A DNA stretch of 64,000 bases from NCBI RefSeq assembly GCF_003073045.1, contig NC_037594.1:26790927-26854926 (forward strand), in the 5' to 3' direction. Below, piece by piece: positions 11,901 through 25,000 of this stretch. Each line of letters begins with the position of its first letter. The stretch's first letter is position 1. The translations under genes were made by a program, and so were the position numbers. The notes under the pieces were generated by a model, which saw only the letters and a program-made list of their open reading frames with translations, had not been told where the DNA came from and searched no databases. The DNA comes from Pomacea canaliculata. Lineage: Eukaryota > Mollusca > Gastropoda > Architaenioglossa > Ampullariidae.

Positions 11901-14822
11901 CCAGATGGGATCACAAAGAACCAGATAGACCATGTCATCATCAACCGAAAATGGAGGAGCTCACTTCAAGATGTTAGAGCCTACAGAGGAGCAGACATTG
12001 CCAGTGACCACACTCTTGTGATAGCCACAGTTTCTCTGAAGCTGCGTCGATCACGAGGAAAACAGGCACGTCAGCAGAGAGTGGACTCCGGCAAACTAAA
12101 AAATCCAGCCACCGAAAGGGCCTTTGCTATGGAAGTAAAGAACAGGTTCCAGGCACTAGGAGACCAACAAGAGATGACCTTAGACGACTTCAATCGAGTC
12201 TTACAGGAATCAGGAGAGAAAATACTGGGCTTCCAACGGAAAAAGAAAGAACAGTGGATCAGAGAAGAGACATGGAAGAAGATAGAAGAGAGAAAGTCAG
12301 CCAAACAAAGAATCAACAGCACCAGATCTGAACGCCTGAAGGAACAACACAGACAAAGATATGCAAAACTGAACAAAGAGGTAAAGAGGATGACAAGAAC
12401 CGACAAAAGATATCACATAGAGAAACTGGCAGATGAAGCAGAAAATGCAGCAAGTAAAAATGACCTGAAGACACTGTACAAGATAAACAAACAGCTAAAC
12501 AACGGGTTTAAGAACAGTGATGTGCCAGTGAAAGACGTGAATGGTAATGTCGTCGAGGGAGAGGCAGGAAAACTACAGCGCTGGAGGGAACATTTTGAGT
12601 CAGTTCTGAACAGACCAGATCCCCCTCAGCTTGCAGACATCCAGCCAGCAGCTATAGACCTTGGCATCTGCACAGACTCACCAAGCCTGGAAGAAGTGAC
12701 AGCAGCAGTCAAGATAATGAAGAGCGGCAAAGCACCAGGGGCAGATGGAATAACAGCAGAGATGTTGAAAGCAGACGTGAATGTGACAGCTCCCAAGCTG
12801 ACTGAAATCTTCAGGCAAATTTGGGAATCAGGGCAGGTCCCTGTTGCGTGGAAGACAGGGCTCATCTTCAAGTTACCCAAGAAAGGAGATCTTGGAGACT
12901 GCAATAATTGGAGGGGCATAACACTTCTTTCCCTCACCAGCAAGGTCTTCAGCAAGATTGTTTTGTCAAGACTGACGGCAACTCTTGAGAAAGACCTCCG
13001 ACCACAGCAAGCAGGATTTTGCCCTGGGCGATCCTGCTCCGAACACATCTTCATTCTGCGACAGATTCTGGAGCAGAGCAACGAATGGAACACACCGCTG
13101 TACATCAATTTCATCGACCTGGAGAAGGCTTTTGACAGCATCCACCGCGAGTCCTTATGGAAGATCCTGAGGCATTACGGAGTCCCTGCAAAACTTGTTT
13201 CAGGTCATTGCAATGCTGTACAGCGATTTCAAATCCCAGGTTGTCTGTGACACGGAGCTCACAGACCCCTTCAACGTCAGTACCGGGGTGAAGCAGGGCT
13301 GCATTCTGTCGCCGTTCCTCTTCATCCTGGCCATGGACTGGATCATGAAGACTTCCACCGACAGCGAGAGGAGAGGGCTCAGATGGACCATGACTATGAC
13401 AGCAACAACAGCACTGGAAGACTTGGACTTTGCTGATGACATTGCCCTGCTGTCACACCGCCACCAAGACATGCAGGAAAAAACAAAGGCCTTCTCAGAA
13501 ACAGCTGGAAACCTTGGCTTGAAGGTCAGCACAAAAAAGACTAACAGTATGAGAGTGAACGCCAGAGTCCAAGACAGCATCAAACTAAATGGAGAAGAGA
13601 TTGAGGAAGTTGACAGTTTCACCTATCTTGGGTCCAAAATGTCAAACACTGGGGATGCGGAGGTGGAGATTCGAGCCCGACTGGCGAAAGCCAGTCAGGC
13701 CTTTGCCTCACTCAGGAGCACATGGAAGGCAAAAAACATCAGCCAGAAGATCAAGCTGAGAATCTTCAAGTCAAATGTGATCAGCACCCTCCTTTACGGA
13801 TCAGAATCTTGGAAGATGACCAAAACCATCAGTAACAAGCTTGACGTCTTCCAAAACAGATGCCTCAGGCGCATACTTAACATCTTTTGGCCAAACACCA
13901 TCACCAACGAAGAACTCCACCGAAGAAGTGAAACCGAGTCCATCACCACGCAGGTTCAACGAAGGCGTTGGCGATGGATTGGACATGTGCTCCGCCAGCA
14001 GACAGCAGACCTTTCCAGAGTCGCCCTACGATGGACTCCAGACGGCCGAAGAAAACGAGGCCGCCCAAAGGAAACTTGGAGAAGAACAGTGGAAAGGGAG
14101 ATGAAAGGAAAGGGCTGGACATGGGGTCACCTAGAGCGTGTTTCAGCCGATCGACATCGGTGGCGGACTCTGGTTGAGGCCTTATGTGCAACCTGATGCA
14201 CAAAGAGGAATAGATAGATAGATAGATGATTGTATGATTCTCTTTTTCATTATTTTCAGTTGACCTTGAGCACATGCGAACAGTTAAGCAGGACAGACAT
14301 CAGAAATTTGTACAGGAACATGGTCTGACAAGTTACTTTGTATCAGCAAAGACAGGAGATTCAGTGAGCATAAATTTACAATTGTTTTCAGGTTGAGCAC
14401 AGAAGAGCAGCTTTATGCTAGACCAAAAGTTTCAGTAAAGCAAACTAAACACCTAACTTGTAACTTGACTAACTGGAGAAGAGCTGTGGCTCCACATATT
14501 ATGTCTCCTAGTTACTGCACTGTACACCTTTTTCATTTTTTTATACGTTTCCGTTAATCTTTAATTCTGTTGTTTATGACACCATACAGAATCATGTATT
14601 TTCACTTGTTGAAAGTCCATAGATGCATTGCCTGTTTTCTGTCAACAGGTAAATCTGTGTTTCCAGCGAGTGGCAGCTGATATTCTTAACATCAAACTCA
14701 CAAAGCCAGAGGTGGAACAGCAAAGAGTGGTTAAGGCTGAGGTTATTCAGTACAGCAACGAGATGGCTGCTGCACTACCAAAGGCCCAAGAGACAAAGAG
14801 TTCATTTTGCTCCGTCCAGTGA
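8963..14822 (+). CDS. RAB28: RAB28 small GTPase
   Basis: Exons: 8963-9037, 9354-9450, 9826-9914, 10123-10249, 14260-14363, 14649-14822, giving 222 codons (221 aa), the same length as human RAB28. The product starts [20 protein letters not shown]. It shows the P-loop GDGASGKTS spanning exons 1-2, switch [13 protein letters not shown], the G3 motif WDIGGQ (Rab28 has GGQ where most Rabs have AGQ), G4 NKID and G5 SAKTGDS. It ends with the CAAX-type motif CSVQ, where mammalian Rab28 has a prenylated CAVQ. Family knowledge: Rab28 is a divergent Rab linked to cilia, intraflagellar transport and photoreceptor outer-segment turnover. Intron 4 (10250-14259) is enlarged by a LINE in the same orientation. 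Confidence 0.97.
10989..14225 (+). mobile_element. RTE-type non-LTR retrotransposon, full length, in RAB28 intron 4
   Basis: The element is about 3.24 kb, the normal size for RTE, and is flanked by an exact 11-bp target-site duplication ATGATTGTATG (10978-10988 and 14226-14236). It has a short 5' region, one long endonuclease-reverse transcriptase reading frame, and a short 3' end closing in (ATAG)n, as RTE elements often do. The protein is of the type often annotated in invertebrates as craniofacial development protein 2-like (BovB/RTE derived). The exact duplication and only two visible frame breaks suggest a recent insertion. Orientation matches the host gene, so it is transcribed within the RAB28 intron. 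Confidence 0.93.
11113..14196 (+). pseudogene. RTE LINE endonuclease-reverse transcriptase reading frame with two frameshifts
   Basis: The frame encodes an APE-type endonuclease: [56 protein letters not shown] and SDHTLVIA. A coiled, charged linker follows, then a reverse transcriptase with [73 protein letters not shown] and the catalytic FADDIALL. The C-terminal tail is [11 protein letters not shown]...[12 protein letters not shown]. It is read in three pieces: 11113-11436, 11454-13250 and 13195-14196. The frame changes near 11390, consistent with loss of one G after CTGG, and again near 13200, consistent with one extra base. Otherwise the frame is free of stops. Confidence 0.93.
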
Positions 14823-16470
14823 TGGCTGTGTTCTTGTCTCAAAAAGGAGGGGGGAAAAGACAGATTCTAGGCACAGGATTTGTGACGTGATTATAAAGTA
14901 GCATGTCAGAAAATGTTTTCCACAGGTTTGAAGTTTGTTGAATCTTGTCTCCTAGTTCTTAATCCTGATTCCAGTGACAGATATTGTGTCTTTTCTCAGC
15001 TTGTATTTTGTACGCAGTCATGCAATATCGCACCTCTGTTTTCTGTCTTTGTCAATAGCCAAAACATCCACATGTAATGCAATGTACTCTCCAAAAAGCA
15101 TTCAGATTTACCAAAGTATTTTAGAGGCTTGACTACTTAAGATGTGATTGCACTGTTAAAAATTTGGAACATTGTAAAATTAAGTCACGCTTAAACTTAA
15201 ATGTTTTCTAAGTTTGCAAGGTGATCATTGTGTGTATGCAATGTATATGTGTGTGATGTGTGCATGCTTGTGCACATTTGAGTGAGAGAGATACCACACC
15301 CATTGTCCTTCACCCATTTGCATAAAATATCAGCACAAGACAAGAGATGTTTTAGTGAGCAGTGCTGCATTCATCTTGCCAGTACATTTTTACAATTCAA
15401 TTAATTCACTTCCTGTGGCACATAGTTTTTTTTCTTTGAACATTTGGCAGTTATGAGACAATCTAATCACAAGTGATATATGATCATAATTAATGTTGTT
15501 TCATGATTTTGTCTTAGATAACAGAGTTATTAGACAATATTGAAAAGAACTTTTAGGAAGTAAGAAAATGTAGATGTGTCAAATGTTATAGGTATTGAAA
15601 ATGGACTATCTAATTAAAGGGTATAAAAGAGAATAATTCTAATGTTTCAAAGCAGAATGTTGAACAGTTAGAGCACTAGCGTGCAAATCCAAAGGCATGC
15701 TGGTTTTGTGGTGCAGCTAACGTGTCGCACGAACCCTAACCTAGCTGTCAGGAATGGTAACTGACTCCATGCAAGGTTGAGGGAAAATAAAGCAACAAGA
15801 GGGAGAGTGGGACATCCCACTCAAAAGCCTAAAGGTTAAGGGATGATTTTTTTAAAATGATATATAAATAACTGATGCATACGTGAAATGCTTTTTTTGT
15901 TGTTTAGTGTACATGCACACTGGATTTTAATTTGTAACTGTTCCCCTCCTCCAGTTAATTAGTAGACCTGTCATTTTGAAAGTCAAAATTTAAGAGGATA
16001 ATATAATAATTTTAATGGGAACTTATGCACAGCATCACAACCAAGACTGCACTCTGTGCACAGACCAGTAATAATAGTTGAAAGATAACAGCCAGTGGAC
16101 AGTGAGATACGTAAGATACTGAGTGAAATACTGAACAACACAAAGATGAGGTATAAGAGTAGAAAGTAAAGCAATGGATGAAGGTATGAAGGGATGTAGG
16201 TATTAAAAACAGTGTAAGATGGAGTTGTTAATGATGTTAGCATGACAGTATTACCAGGGAGTTAAGAATAGTAATTCAGGGATAGTCCTTTGTGAACAGA
16301 ATTGTGAGGAATATATATTGTACTTTTTTTCAAACCTCATTGTGTCGTACTTTTTTTTTTTGAAAAGGTTGTTTTTGTTCAAGGGTTACTGTTTTGAAGT
16401 TAGAAAAATATATAATTGCTGATATATAATAAATATATATTTACTGAAATAAAAGGGTTGGTTACTGAGT
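14823..16470 (+). other. RAB28 3' UTR / downstream region
   Basis: AT-rich sequence without coding signal follows the RAB28 stop. AATAAA hexamers lie near 15787 and at 16448-16453. If the second is used, the RAB28 transcript ends about 100 bp from the predicted end of the convergent CNBD2-like gene. Confidence 0.45.
15655..15845 (+). repeat. Possible tRNA-derived SINE-like repeat
   Basis: AGTTAGAGCACTAGCG resembles an A-box region of a tRNA-derived SINE. It is followed by GC-richer sequence unlike the AT-rich surroundings and an internal AAATAAAGCAACAAGAGGGAG stretch. No target-site duplication was identified. The call is tentative. Confidence 0.3.
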
Positions 16471-16569
16471 GGCTTGTTCATGAAGAGAAACCTGGTCCAA
16501 AACATTTTGGCCACTCAAAGTTTATGCATCTCTAGCAGAGAGAAACACATGAACTGGAAACATGCAGTA

Positions 16570-17371
16570 GACACATTTATTTCTGAAATTGTGCTCCTGA
16601 GATCAAAGTATGTGCATAGCAGACCCATCAAGAATACTATCAATAGGCTGCTTAGTCAAATAAATAGTAGGCATTGTGAGAATGAACATGCAAAATCTTT
16701 TGAAATAATAATAACTAGCTTTTCCTTGACATAGAAACATATTGTTAAGTCTGCTGTGTTATCTGGAGCTGAAAAAAACATGTAATGACATATGAAAAAA
16801 ATGTGAATAACATTCTGGGCGTTCGTGCGTGTGTTTGAGGTGGACTGTGGACATGAGAGAAATACAGGGTGTTCAGGTGACAGTTAATGGATTGGTACAT
16901 CACACCATAATGCTTGAGCCTAAGTTGAAGTCCTCCAAACAAATTATTTAAAAGTTCTTTTTGCTTGGCTTTTTTGGTCTTATTTTGACAAAAATTTCTG
17001 GATTAAGTTCCTGTCCTCCTAGTGTTTGCACTCAGATTCCAGACCTGAAGCTCACATAATTCATCAAGGAGCTTATTATTTGGTATTTTCAATTGACGTG
17101 CATGGGTCAACACGTTTTTATCACCAAGTAAAATTTTGATTTTTACAACTAAGGGCAGTACACCTGCTGTAGTTAATTTGGAGCTACTTCGCAAGAAGGG
17201 AATATGGTATGTCTTCAAATGACGAGAGCTGCAATAAGACAACAGAGAAAATGGGAGGTACAACAAGCTTAAAACAGCATGAAGGCTCACTGGCAGGTCT
17301 TGCAAGAAGGCATCAGTAACAAGTGCCGGTGGTAAGAAGTCATGAATAACAGGAACCCGTCAAAGATCTCG
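16570..17371 (-). other. Probable 3' UTR of the CNBD2-like gene
   Basis: On the minus strand this follows the stop codon at 17372. An AATAAA hexamer reads at 16576-16581 on that strand. No other feature is recognised. Confidence 0.45.
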
Positions 17372-20300
17372 TCAAACAACTCGAATGGAGGTAATGTCCT
17401 CAATCAGAGTTCGCTTGTACAAGTCCCAGTCAGCCTTCCTCTGCAAGCTTTCCTGGAATGTGCTCTCGTCAGGGTATGGTCTGACAATCTCCTGCAAGTT
17501 CTTTTTCACGAAGTCTGTGGCGTGTTTCCAGAAGAAATCTTTAGACAGCATGATGCACTCTGCCCCCAGACTGACCTGAAGACAAAAAAGTAGTTGGATT
17601 TATGATGCTATTTTGTGTTTACAGCTGGTAGAGCTGACAGCTGACCTGTTTGTAGAGCCTGTATTCTTTTCAAGCTTGATCACTGCCATCATTCCCACCT
17701 TAACACGTTAGTAGTTTTTTTTTTTTCCTTTTCCAGTTTTAATGATGCTATGCCTCTCACTAAAATCATGGTTTGTTGAGGAATAATATATGGACAGGTT
17801 TTGTTTGAAGACTATTCTTTTTAAACCTGCAATTATAGCCCTCAAGTTTGTTGTACAAAAGAAAAAATATTGAGTTATGTTTTTGAGTGCTTGATTTATT
17901 TCTTCAGTGAAGCATAGTCAAACTTTGAATGCAGTTTACTTATATATGCTTATTAAAGTGCTAAACGGTCTGAAGATCGTCATTAACATCAATGTGGCCT
18001 TATAAATTAGAACTCACAATCCGTCTGTGATTCACTCACCAAACTCACAGAGGTCTGAGGGGCGTCAAGATCATCTGGAAACTGAATCGGCTGAAGACCC
18101 TGATGCAATGAAAGCAAAGATGTCAATTCTTCTATTATGTAACACAATAATCTGTAAAGTTTTAATTTACGCAAGTGTAATTCAGGTAACGAACATCAAT
18201 GACGATTATCATTATCACCGTTATGACTTTTTAAGAGTAAGGAATATGAAACATCATATATTTAGAAAATCGTAGACTGCAAGATGATATTGTATTTATT
18301 ATATTGAGTTATATTTATATTTTACAATAAAATCACATCGAGTGTTGTATAGTTATTCAAGTTATTTTATTAAAAATATTTCCTTTTTTAATACTGATAT
18401 TTCTGTCAATCTAACAATGCTGAGACACATCTCTGTTAGTTTTCTAGTTATTCTGTGCAAGTCATTTCAATGGTTTTGCAGTTGTGGACACTCACAAAGG
18501 CATCTCGGGGTTTGAGGAGCTCTACTTGTACAAACACCGAGGGATGACCAGGAGGAGCGGACAGCGACAACCCTTGCTGACGTTTGACTTTCTTGGCACG
18601 TGATCGCTGTGGGGGGCCGACAGACGCACGTGGAGCGAGCACCGTCTGGTTCCGGTCATTCAAAATTTAAGACTTTGAAAACATTGCAAGTAATGGCCAA
18701 ACCGCTGAATGAACTGAAAACGTGCCGATCTACATGACTGACTAAGAAAAAAAAAAAAAGACTCGATCTTGAGATGGTTTCATTTTTGTATTTTACATCT
18801 GCTTTAATTTTTTCGGTAGTTGCATAATTTTAAATATAGGTATTATATCGTAATAGTAATGTGCGAGTCTAAAGCACACTTTTTGTACAGTTTTGTCTTT
18901 CGATAATACATATTGTATTTCTTCTTTCCGACATATCTACTTGTATAATAAAAGGTGCTTGCTGTTACTAAAAATGTAATCATGTTTGTATATCAATAGT
19001 TTCACAGCAAAATACAGTCAGAAAATAGCACTTACAAAATGAGCTTTTCCTGTGGTGAGAGTTTCCATGTAGTTTTTCTTTGAAAATTTCCTGGCTGCTG
19101 GCGGATCGTGAGAAGAAGAAGACTGTTCCAGAAGACGATTTCCACGTAAAAGCTGCGACTCTCTTGTGACTAATGCCCCGAGCTTTTCATTCTCAGCAAG
19201 CTTGGGAAGATTCTCTCCATTCTGAAAGGCAGAAAGCACCCATGTCTTAGGTGCTTGGGATATGAGACTCTGGATTAACTCAAGAAATTCAATTGAAAAG
19301 ACTGAGCAGAAAAGATGGGCGAGTAAAGAGTAAAAGAGTAAAAAGAACGACACTCACCAGAGCTTCCTCCTCGCTTCGGTAGTGATGAAGGAGATGAAAT
19401 CCATTGGGCTTCGGTCGTCTCCGTCGGATGCCAGTGTCAATCTTTGGCCCTGAACCACACACACACACTTTGGTTAATTCCTCAATACATTCCGTGAAAC
19501 AGTTCACTTTTTATATTGCTGAACTCAGCTCATTTCATAAACTCTCTTTTCATACTAATTATACAACTACACTCGATAGAGGCCAGAAATAAATAATGAA
19601 TTTCCTCTACTATTTATTGTCTGAACTATAAGAGCTTAGCGTTCAGATGAAGAGCAAAGACTATTTTTGGCAAAGTTTTACACGACTGTCATAAACTCGT
19701 TTTCCAAATATGGACATATATTTGTCATTGTGTGTCCATTTATGGCGGTCCTAGAGGATTTAAAGATCAGCTGTAACCATGTGCCTACCCCTCGCAGCTG
19801 TCCCAGTGTGGGGAAGGTTGAAAATGTCATCTTCGGGTACAATATACCTTCGGGTATCAAGACGGGCCGTGACTGCTTGCAATTGCTTTAGAACCTGACA
19901 GGAGCCCTGGAGAAGGCGAAAACAAACCACACAATGAAGTCCGTTTAAATGGAGGTAACTCAGAAAACAGGAAAACACAAATCGTTATCTCATACTAACA
20001 TAATTTTTCAGTTCGCATCACTGAGTCTTAAATGATAAGTAGTTGAGGTTTTCAGGATGACAGTAAAATTTTTTCTAGGGCGAAAGGCTAATATAACATC
20101 CACTGAGTCTTCTAATCAAATTATTTCGCCATAATTAGCACAGGCGTTCTCCTTGAAGATAATTAGGCGAGAATAGACTCATCTCGTGCATTAATCTAAA
20201 GAAGTTTTGTACAAAATGGTCAAAGTTTCCTTCCAAAAAAAAAAAAAAAAAAAAAAAAAAAGGAAGATAATGTGCTGTCAACTCATGTTGGAACAAGGCT

Positions 20301-22034
20301 TGTTTTCTGGAATAATTTCTATGTCAGCCTGTTGCACTCTACGAAATCTTTAGAATGAACACAAAAATCGAGGAGCGACAGAATAAAAAATACTTATCTT
20401 CAGGTCTACATTCCGATATTTAAAAAATAATCTTGTGACATGGCATAAAGAGTGAGCGTAGGTGTAAAATTACAACAGCAGCAGTATACAAGTGCACAGC
20501 AACGACTTTCCTAAGGTGACACTCGAGATCACACCAGACCCTAGGTGTGGCCCCTAAAATTTTTGCTGGCCAACACTTTCCCTCGACAAGCGACTGCTGC
20601 GTCTCTTAGTTCGGTGGAAGAACGAGTCAAGATGGGGGAGGTGCATGCACGTGACACCATGGTCACCTCGATGTAGTTCTCTCGGATAGTATCATTAAGG
20701 ATTGCCGACTCTTGGATGTAACCAAGTTTAGAAAACAACCGCAGGGCGCGTGCATTCTGCTGATTGGATTAACACGAGGCGTGTGCTTCTTTCAGGGTTG
20801 TTTCCGCGTGCCAGTGTATGAAAAAGAGAGAGAATTAGAGAGTCTTACTGATTTGACGATGTAAATCCATTCTGACTGTTTGCTGTCCTTGACGATAACC
20901 ATGTTCCGCCTACAAAAAGTTTAAACGTTTATTAGCAAAAGTAATTAATAAAAGTACACTATTAAGCATCCTTCATTACAAAAAGTGTGCAATCTCCACC
21001 AGTCCCATGCACATCGCACGCATGCAAGCATTGAAACTTGCCGAGAAAAGACTTACATCCAATAAACAAACCTACTCACAAACGCAGGTACACATGCAGC
21101 TATATGTATAGGATGAGAAATATTTAATACGCAAGCAAATGCACGCGCACACACACACTGCCCTTACTTGAAGAAGTGTAGGAGACAAAACTCTGGGCGC
21201 TCCAGCAGCCGGTCTATGGGCCAACCTTTCAAGAAGTCGAGTTGACTGTGAGGCAAAAAAGGAGTCAGCCCAATGAAGTCTGATTTGGAATAACTTGATA
21301 GAAGTTCCAGTGTACCACCTCCCCAGCCCCCAGCACACGCACGCACACATGTATGTCGTATTATATATGCATTATTGATGTATGGATGGACGTGAACAGA
21401 CAATGGATTTCAACTGCAGTATTTTCTGTGCCAAAAATGAGATTGCTAGTCTCTTTAAGTACCACCCCCGCCCCAACAAAGACTCAGTCTCGCGAGCAAG
21501 ACATGTATTCTGTGATGTAAGCGGAGCTAACTGTGATGTTGAAGCAGGCGTGATCAGCACCTGACAAAGCGGATGTGTTCTGGGACATCGTCAGCCCCGT
21601 GACGGGCCATGAAGATGTCGAAGAAGTCGTCGCGCCCAATGGAGAGGAGCTGGACGGTGTCATGGCTGGTAACGGTTGCCGTGCGCCTCGAGCGGTGCAG
21701 CAGAGCCAGTTCCTACAACACGCCAACGATTGGTCATAGTTACAACCGATATTATTATCCAACCCGTTGATCGACAGGATGACAGATAAATAGATGAAGA
21801 CATAGAAGACAAATACATACTCCAAAACTGGTTCCTTTCCGCATGAAGTTGGCGGTGCGCACATGCGATTCTCCTGTTTTGGGGTCGCGAATGAGAATTG
21901 TAACAACAGCTGAAAATAAAAACAAACCCGAACTTTAAACACGAAGCCTTGATTTAGCTGAAATGAGATACACAGCTACCATAAAAACAACAAACCCCTC
22001 AAAATGGTTATCTCGTATCACAGACTGACAAAAA

Positions 22035-22089
<55 letters not shown>

Positions 22090-25000
22090 ACGAGTTGTAG
22101 TATGACCAGAGTGAAAGGTCTCACCTTGACCAGACAAGATGAAGTAAAAGTTCTCTGCATAATGACCTTGTCGAATGATGGTTCGTTTTGGCGGTACACT
22201 GAAAAAATATCAACCACACTTTCAGTCCATTACTTTATACCATAATATATCCCATAACTCACAATGCATCGAAAAAAATTGTATGGAAAAAACCCCAAAA
22301 ATGTACAGCAAACAGGTAAACTATACAAATGCTACTCTAAAGTCCAAATAATAACTCGACTCATTGTATAGAAATACTTAGCCTCCTCATGTTTCTTTCG
22401 TACACGCGTTCGTACATCAGTTTGTTCTTAGTTAAAAAAAAAATATTCGTTTGTAGTATGCTCTACTGTTGGTGAGCAAGGTGTTGTGGCTGTGTGTGTG
22501 TTCGACTGTCTCCTAGGCAGGTGACAGGACATGTCCCACCCCTCGCCCAGCCACAACAATGGACACCTTGTTTATTTACGAAGGTAACAATTTAGCGACT
22601 GAAGGTAAGGCTTCGGAAAACAAAAGCAATTGAGTTGAACTATACCTGGAAGCTGTCATCATGACAGCGCCCATTCCCCGATATCCACAACATGTTTTAA
22701 TCATATCAAATACATAATGTTTAAATATTTAGGTTGTAAATACAAGGAGAAGAAAGAGTTATTTTATTCGTCAACATTTTCTGTCAAACTTTAACAAACA
22801 TTTTGGATTACCTTTACAGATAAAACTTTAGTTGCTTTATTTTAAAGATGTTTACAGATTTTAAAGACGAAGACAGACTAAAGCAGTGTGACATAGAAAT
22901 CATAAAAAAAATTGTGTATGTAAATGTGTGTGTGTGTTCAGGGGGTGGGTAACAAAGTCTGTGTGTAGTAGAAGAAAGTTTTATGAAGAAAGACTTGTCG
23001 ACTCGTGAGTCGCTCCACACACGAGGAAATTCATAAACAAGAGTTGGTCTGCTGTCATTCTCGCATGTTCTACTGATGTATGACATCTCATTTCAATGAG
23101 GGTCAGACACTTCAAGACGAACTCAGTGACCTACCCGGTGATTTACTTGTGCTTGGAGTTTTCCTGCTGTTCTACCCGCTTGAGAATTGGATATTGGAGA
23201 TCACGGTAGCTGACTGAGTATAGCTGGGTGGTGTTTTCTCTGGCAGCCAAAACCCCACACCCTTGAAAATAGTTCTCTTTGTTTGCTGTACTCTACTACG
23301 CAAGTCTTCCACTAGAGTTTCAATAACTGAGAAGAATGGTGGGCCGACTAACAAAGAAAAAAAGAACGAGCGACAAGAAAACATGTCAGAAAGAAAAATG
23401 AAAAGAAGCAAACGAAACAAGACAGACAAAAGAAACGACGGAAGAAAAAAAAACCACAGAGAAAAAGAAGGATAAATAAAAAGAAAGAAGGAAAGTCAGT
23501 TGAGTACTTACACCTCATACCAAGCCACTTTCGCAAGCTTTTCTTGCATGTGTAGTGGGTACTCAGCAAAGGACGGCAGACTTTGCAATCCGTACATCGC
23601 CTACAACAATAAGTTTACACAGAGAAGTGACTTTTATAAATATAAAATCTTATTTTTTAGAACACATGAAAACAATTTATACATAAACAGATACTTAAAT
23701 AACTGGAAAAATAATAAATATAACAAATGACAGCAGCACAAAATCAAATACAAAATATTAGAACTAGTAAAAGGCAGATATGAAGTGGAAAGTGTTTAGT
23801 AGAAGAGAACAACATGAAATCAGAATCTAAATGAAAGGTTAATGATACAAACAATAATAAGTTAACAACAACAGAGCATGTAGCACCATAGACAGTACAT
23901 ACAGACGATCATTGCAAGCGTTTATTCTGTCTAGTTATAAAGTAGACATCTGAAGATAAAGTGCCAGCGGACTCAGGGTTACATGAACAGGAGGATATTT
24001 GCTAGGTGAGAGAAGGAATGAAGGCTACCTTTAAGACAGAAGAAAAGAAAGAATGACAGAAAGAGAGAAAGAAGACAGTGTAGACAAGCGAAGAAAAGAT
24101 GTAGATAAGGAAAAAAAATGTATGATTTTCAGTGATAACTGTATAATCCTGGCTACATTTCTGTCGACGACGACGTTAATGATGATAATGATGACGATGA
24201 TAATGATAATTCTTACAGTTTGTATCTGTTCCTGAGAACGAAAAGAAGGCGGCATGCTGAGAATATTCTTCACCTCGCTACTGACAGAAATCTGTAAAGA
24301 AGAGGCAGTTGGTATTTGAAAATGTTGGTAGTCACTGGTCCTTAGGTCTGATGTACCACTCCCACCATTCCTACCTCTACCTCCACAAGCAGATATCGCT
24401 CCTCACTGTCCCTGCCATTACTCGTATTTACAGACGGCGACAGTTTAGTATGATGTAGCATTTTTTTTTTATCTAAAGAATGATGTATTTAACAAAAAAC
24501 ACAGAAACACACTGCTTCCACTTTCAAGCACCTAACTGTAAATTTAGTTTCGTTTCCTTCCTTTTCTCTGGATAACCTCTTGATTTCTAGTATCAAACAT
24601 TTTTTCTCTTTCTTCCACTCTCTCCCCCATACCCCACCCCCCCACACACACACTAGAAAAGAAAAAAAAAGAAGAAAAAAGTGAGGGCTTAAGAGTTCCT
24701 CACTTCTTTGTGTGCCTTGAAGTAGGAGGGATCGAAAGACAGACCCTGGTTCTTGAGGTTCTCGTTAAAATTGTCGGCGAGTTCAATAATGTCGTTGAAC
24801 GACTTCAGCATCGCACTCGGCTCTTCTGACCTGTTGACAAACATGTCGCACCATGACAGCAACAGGACAGGATGCCAGTAAAAATAACATGACCACGATG
24901 ACATGAGTAGTATCATAAAATATCTGCAGGGTTGGGCTGCTCCCTAAGGTTCTGGTATTATTGGTTCACAGCCCCAGAGGACGTCCCGAGATTGTGGTTA

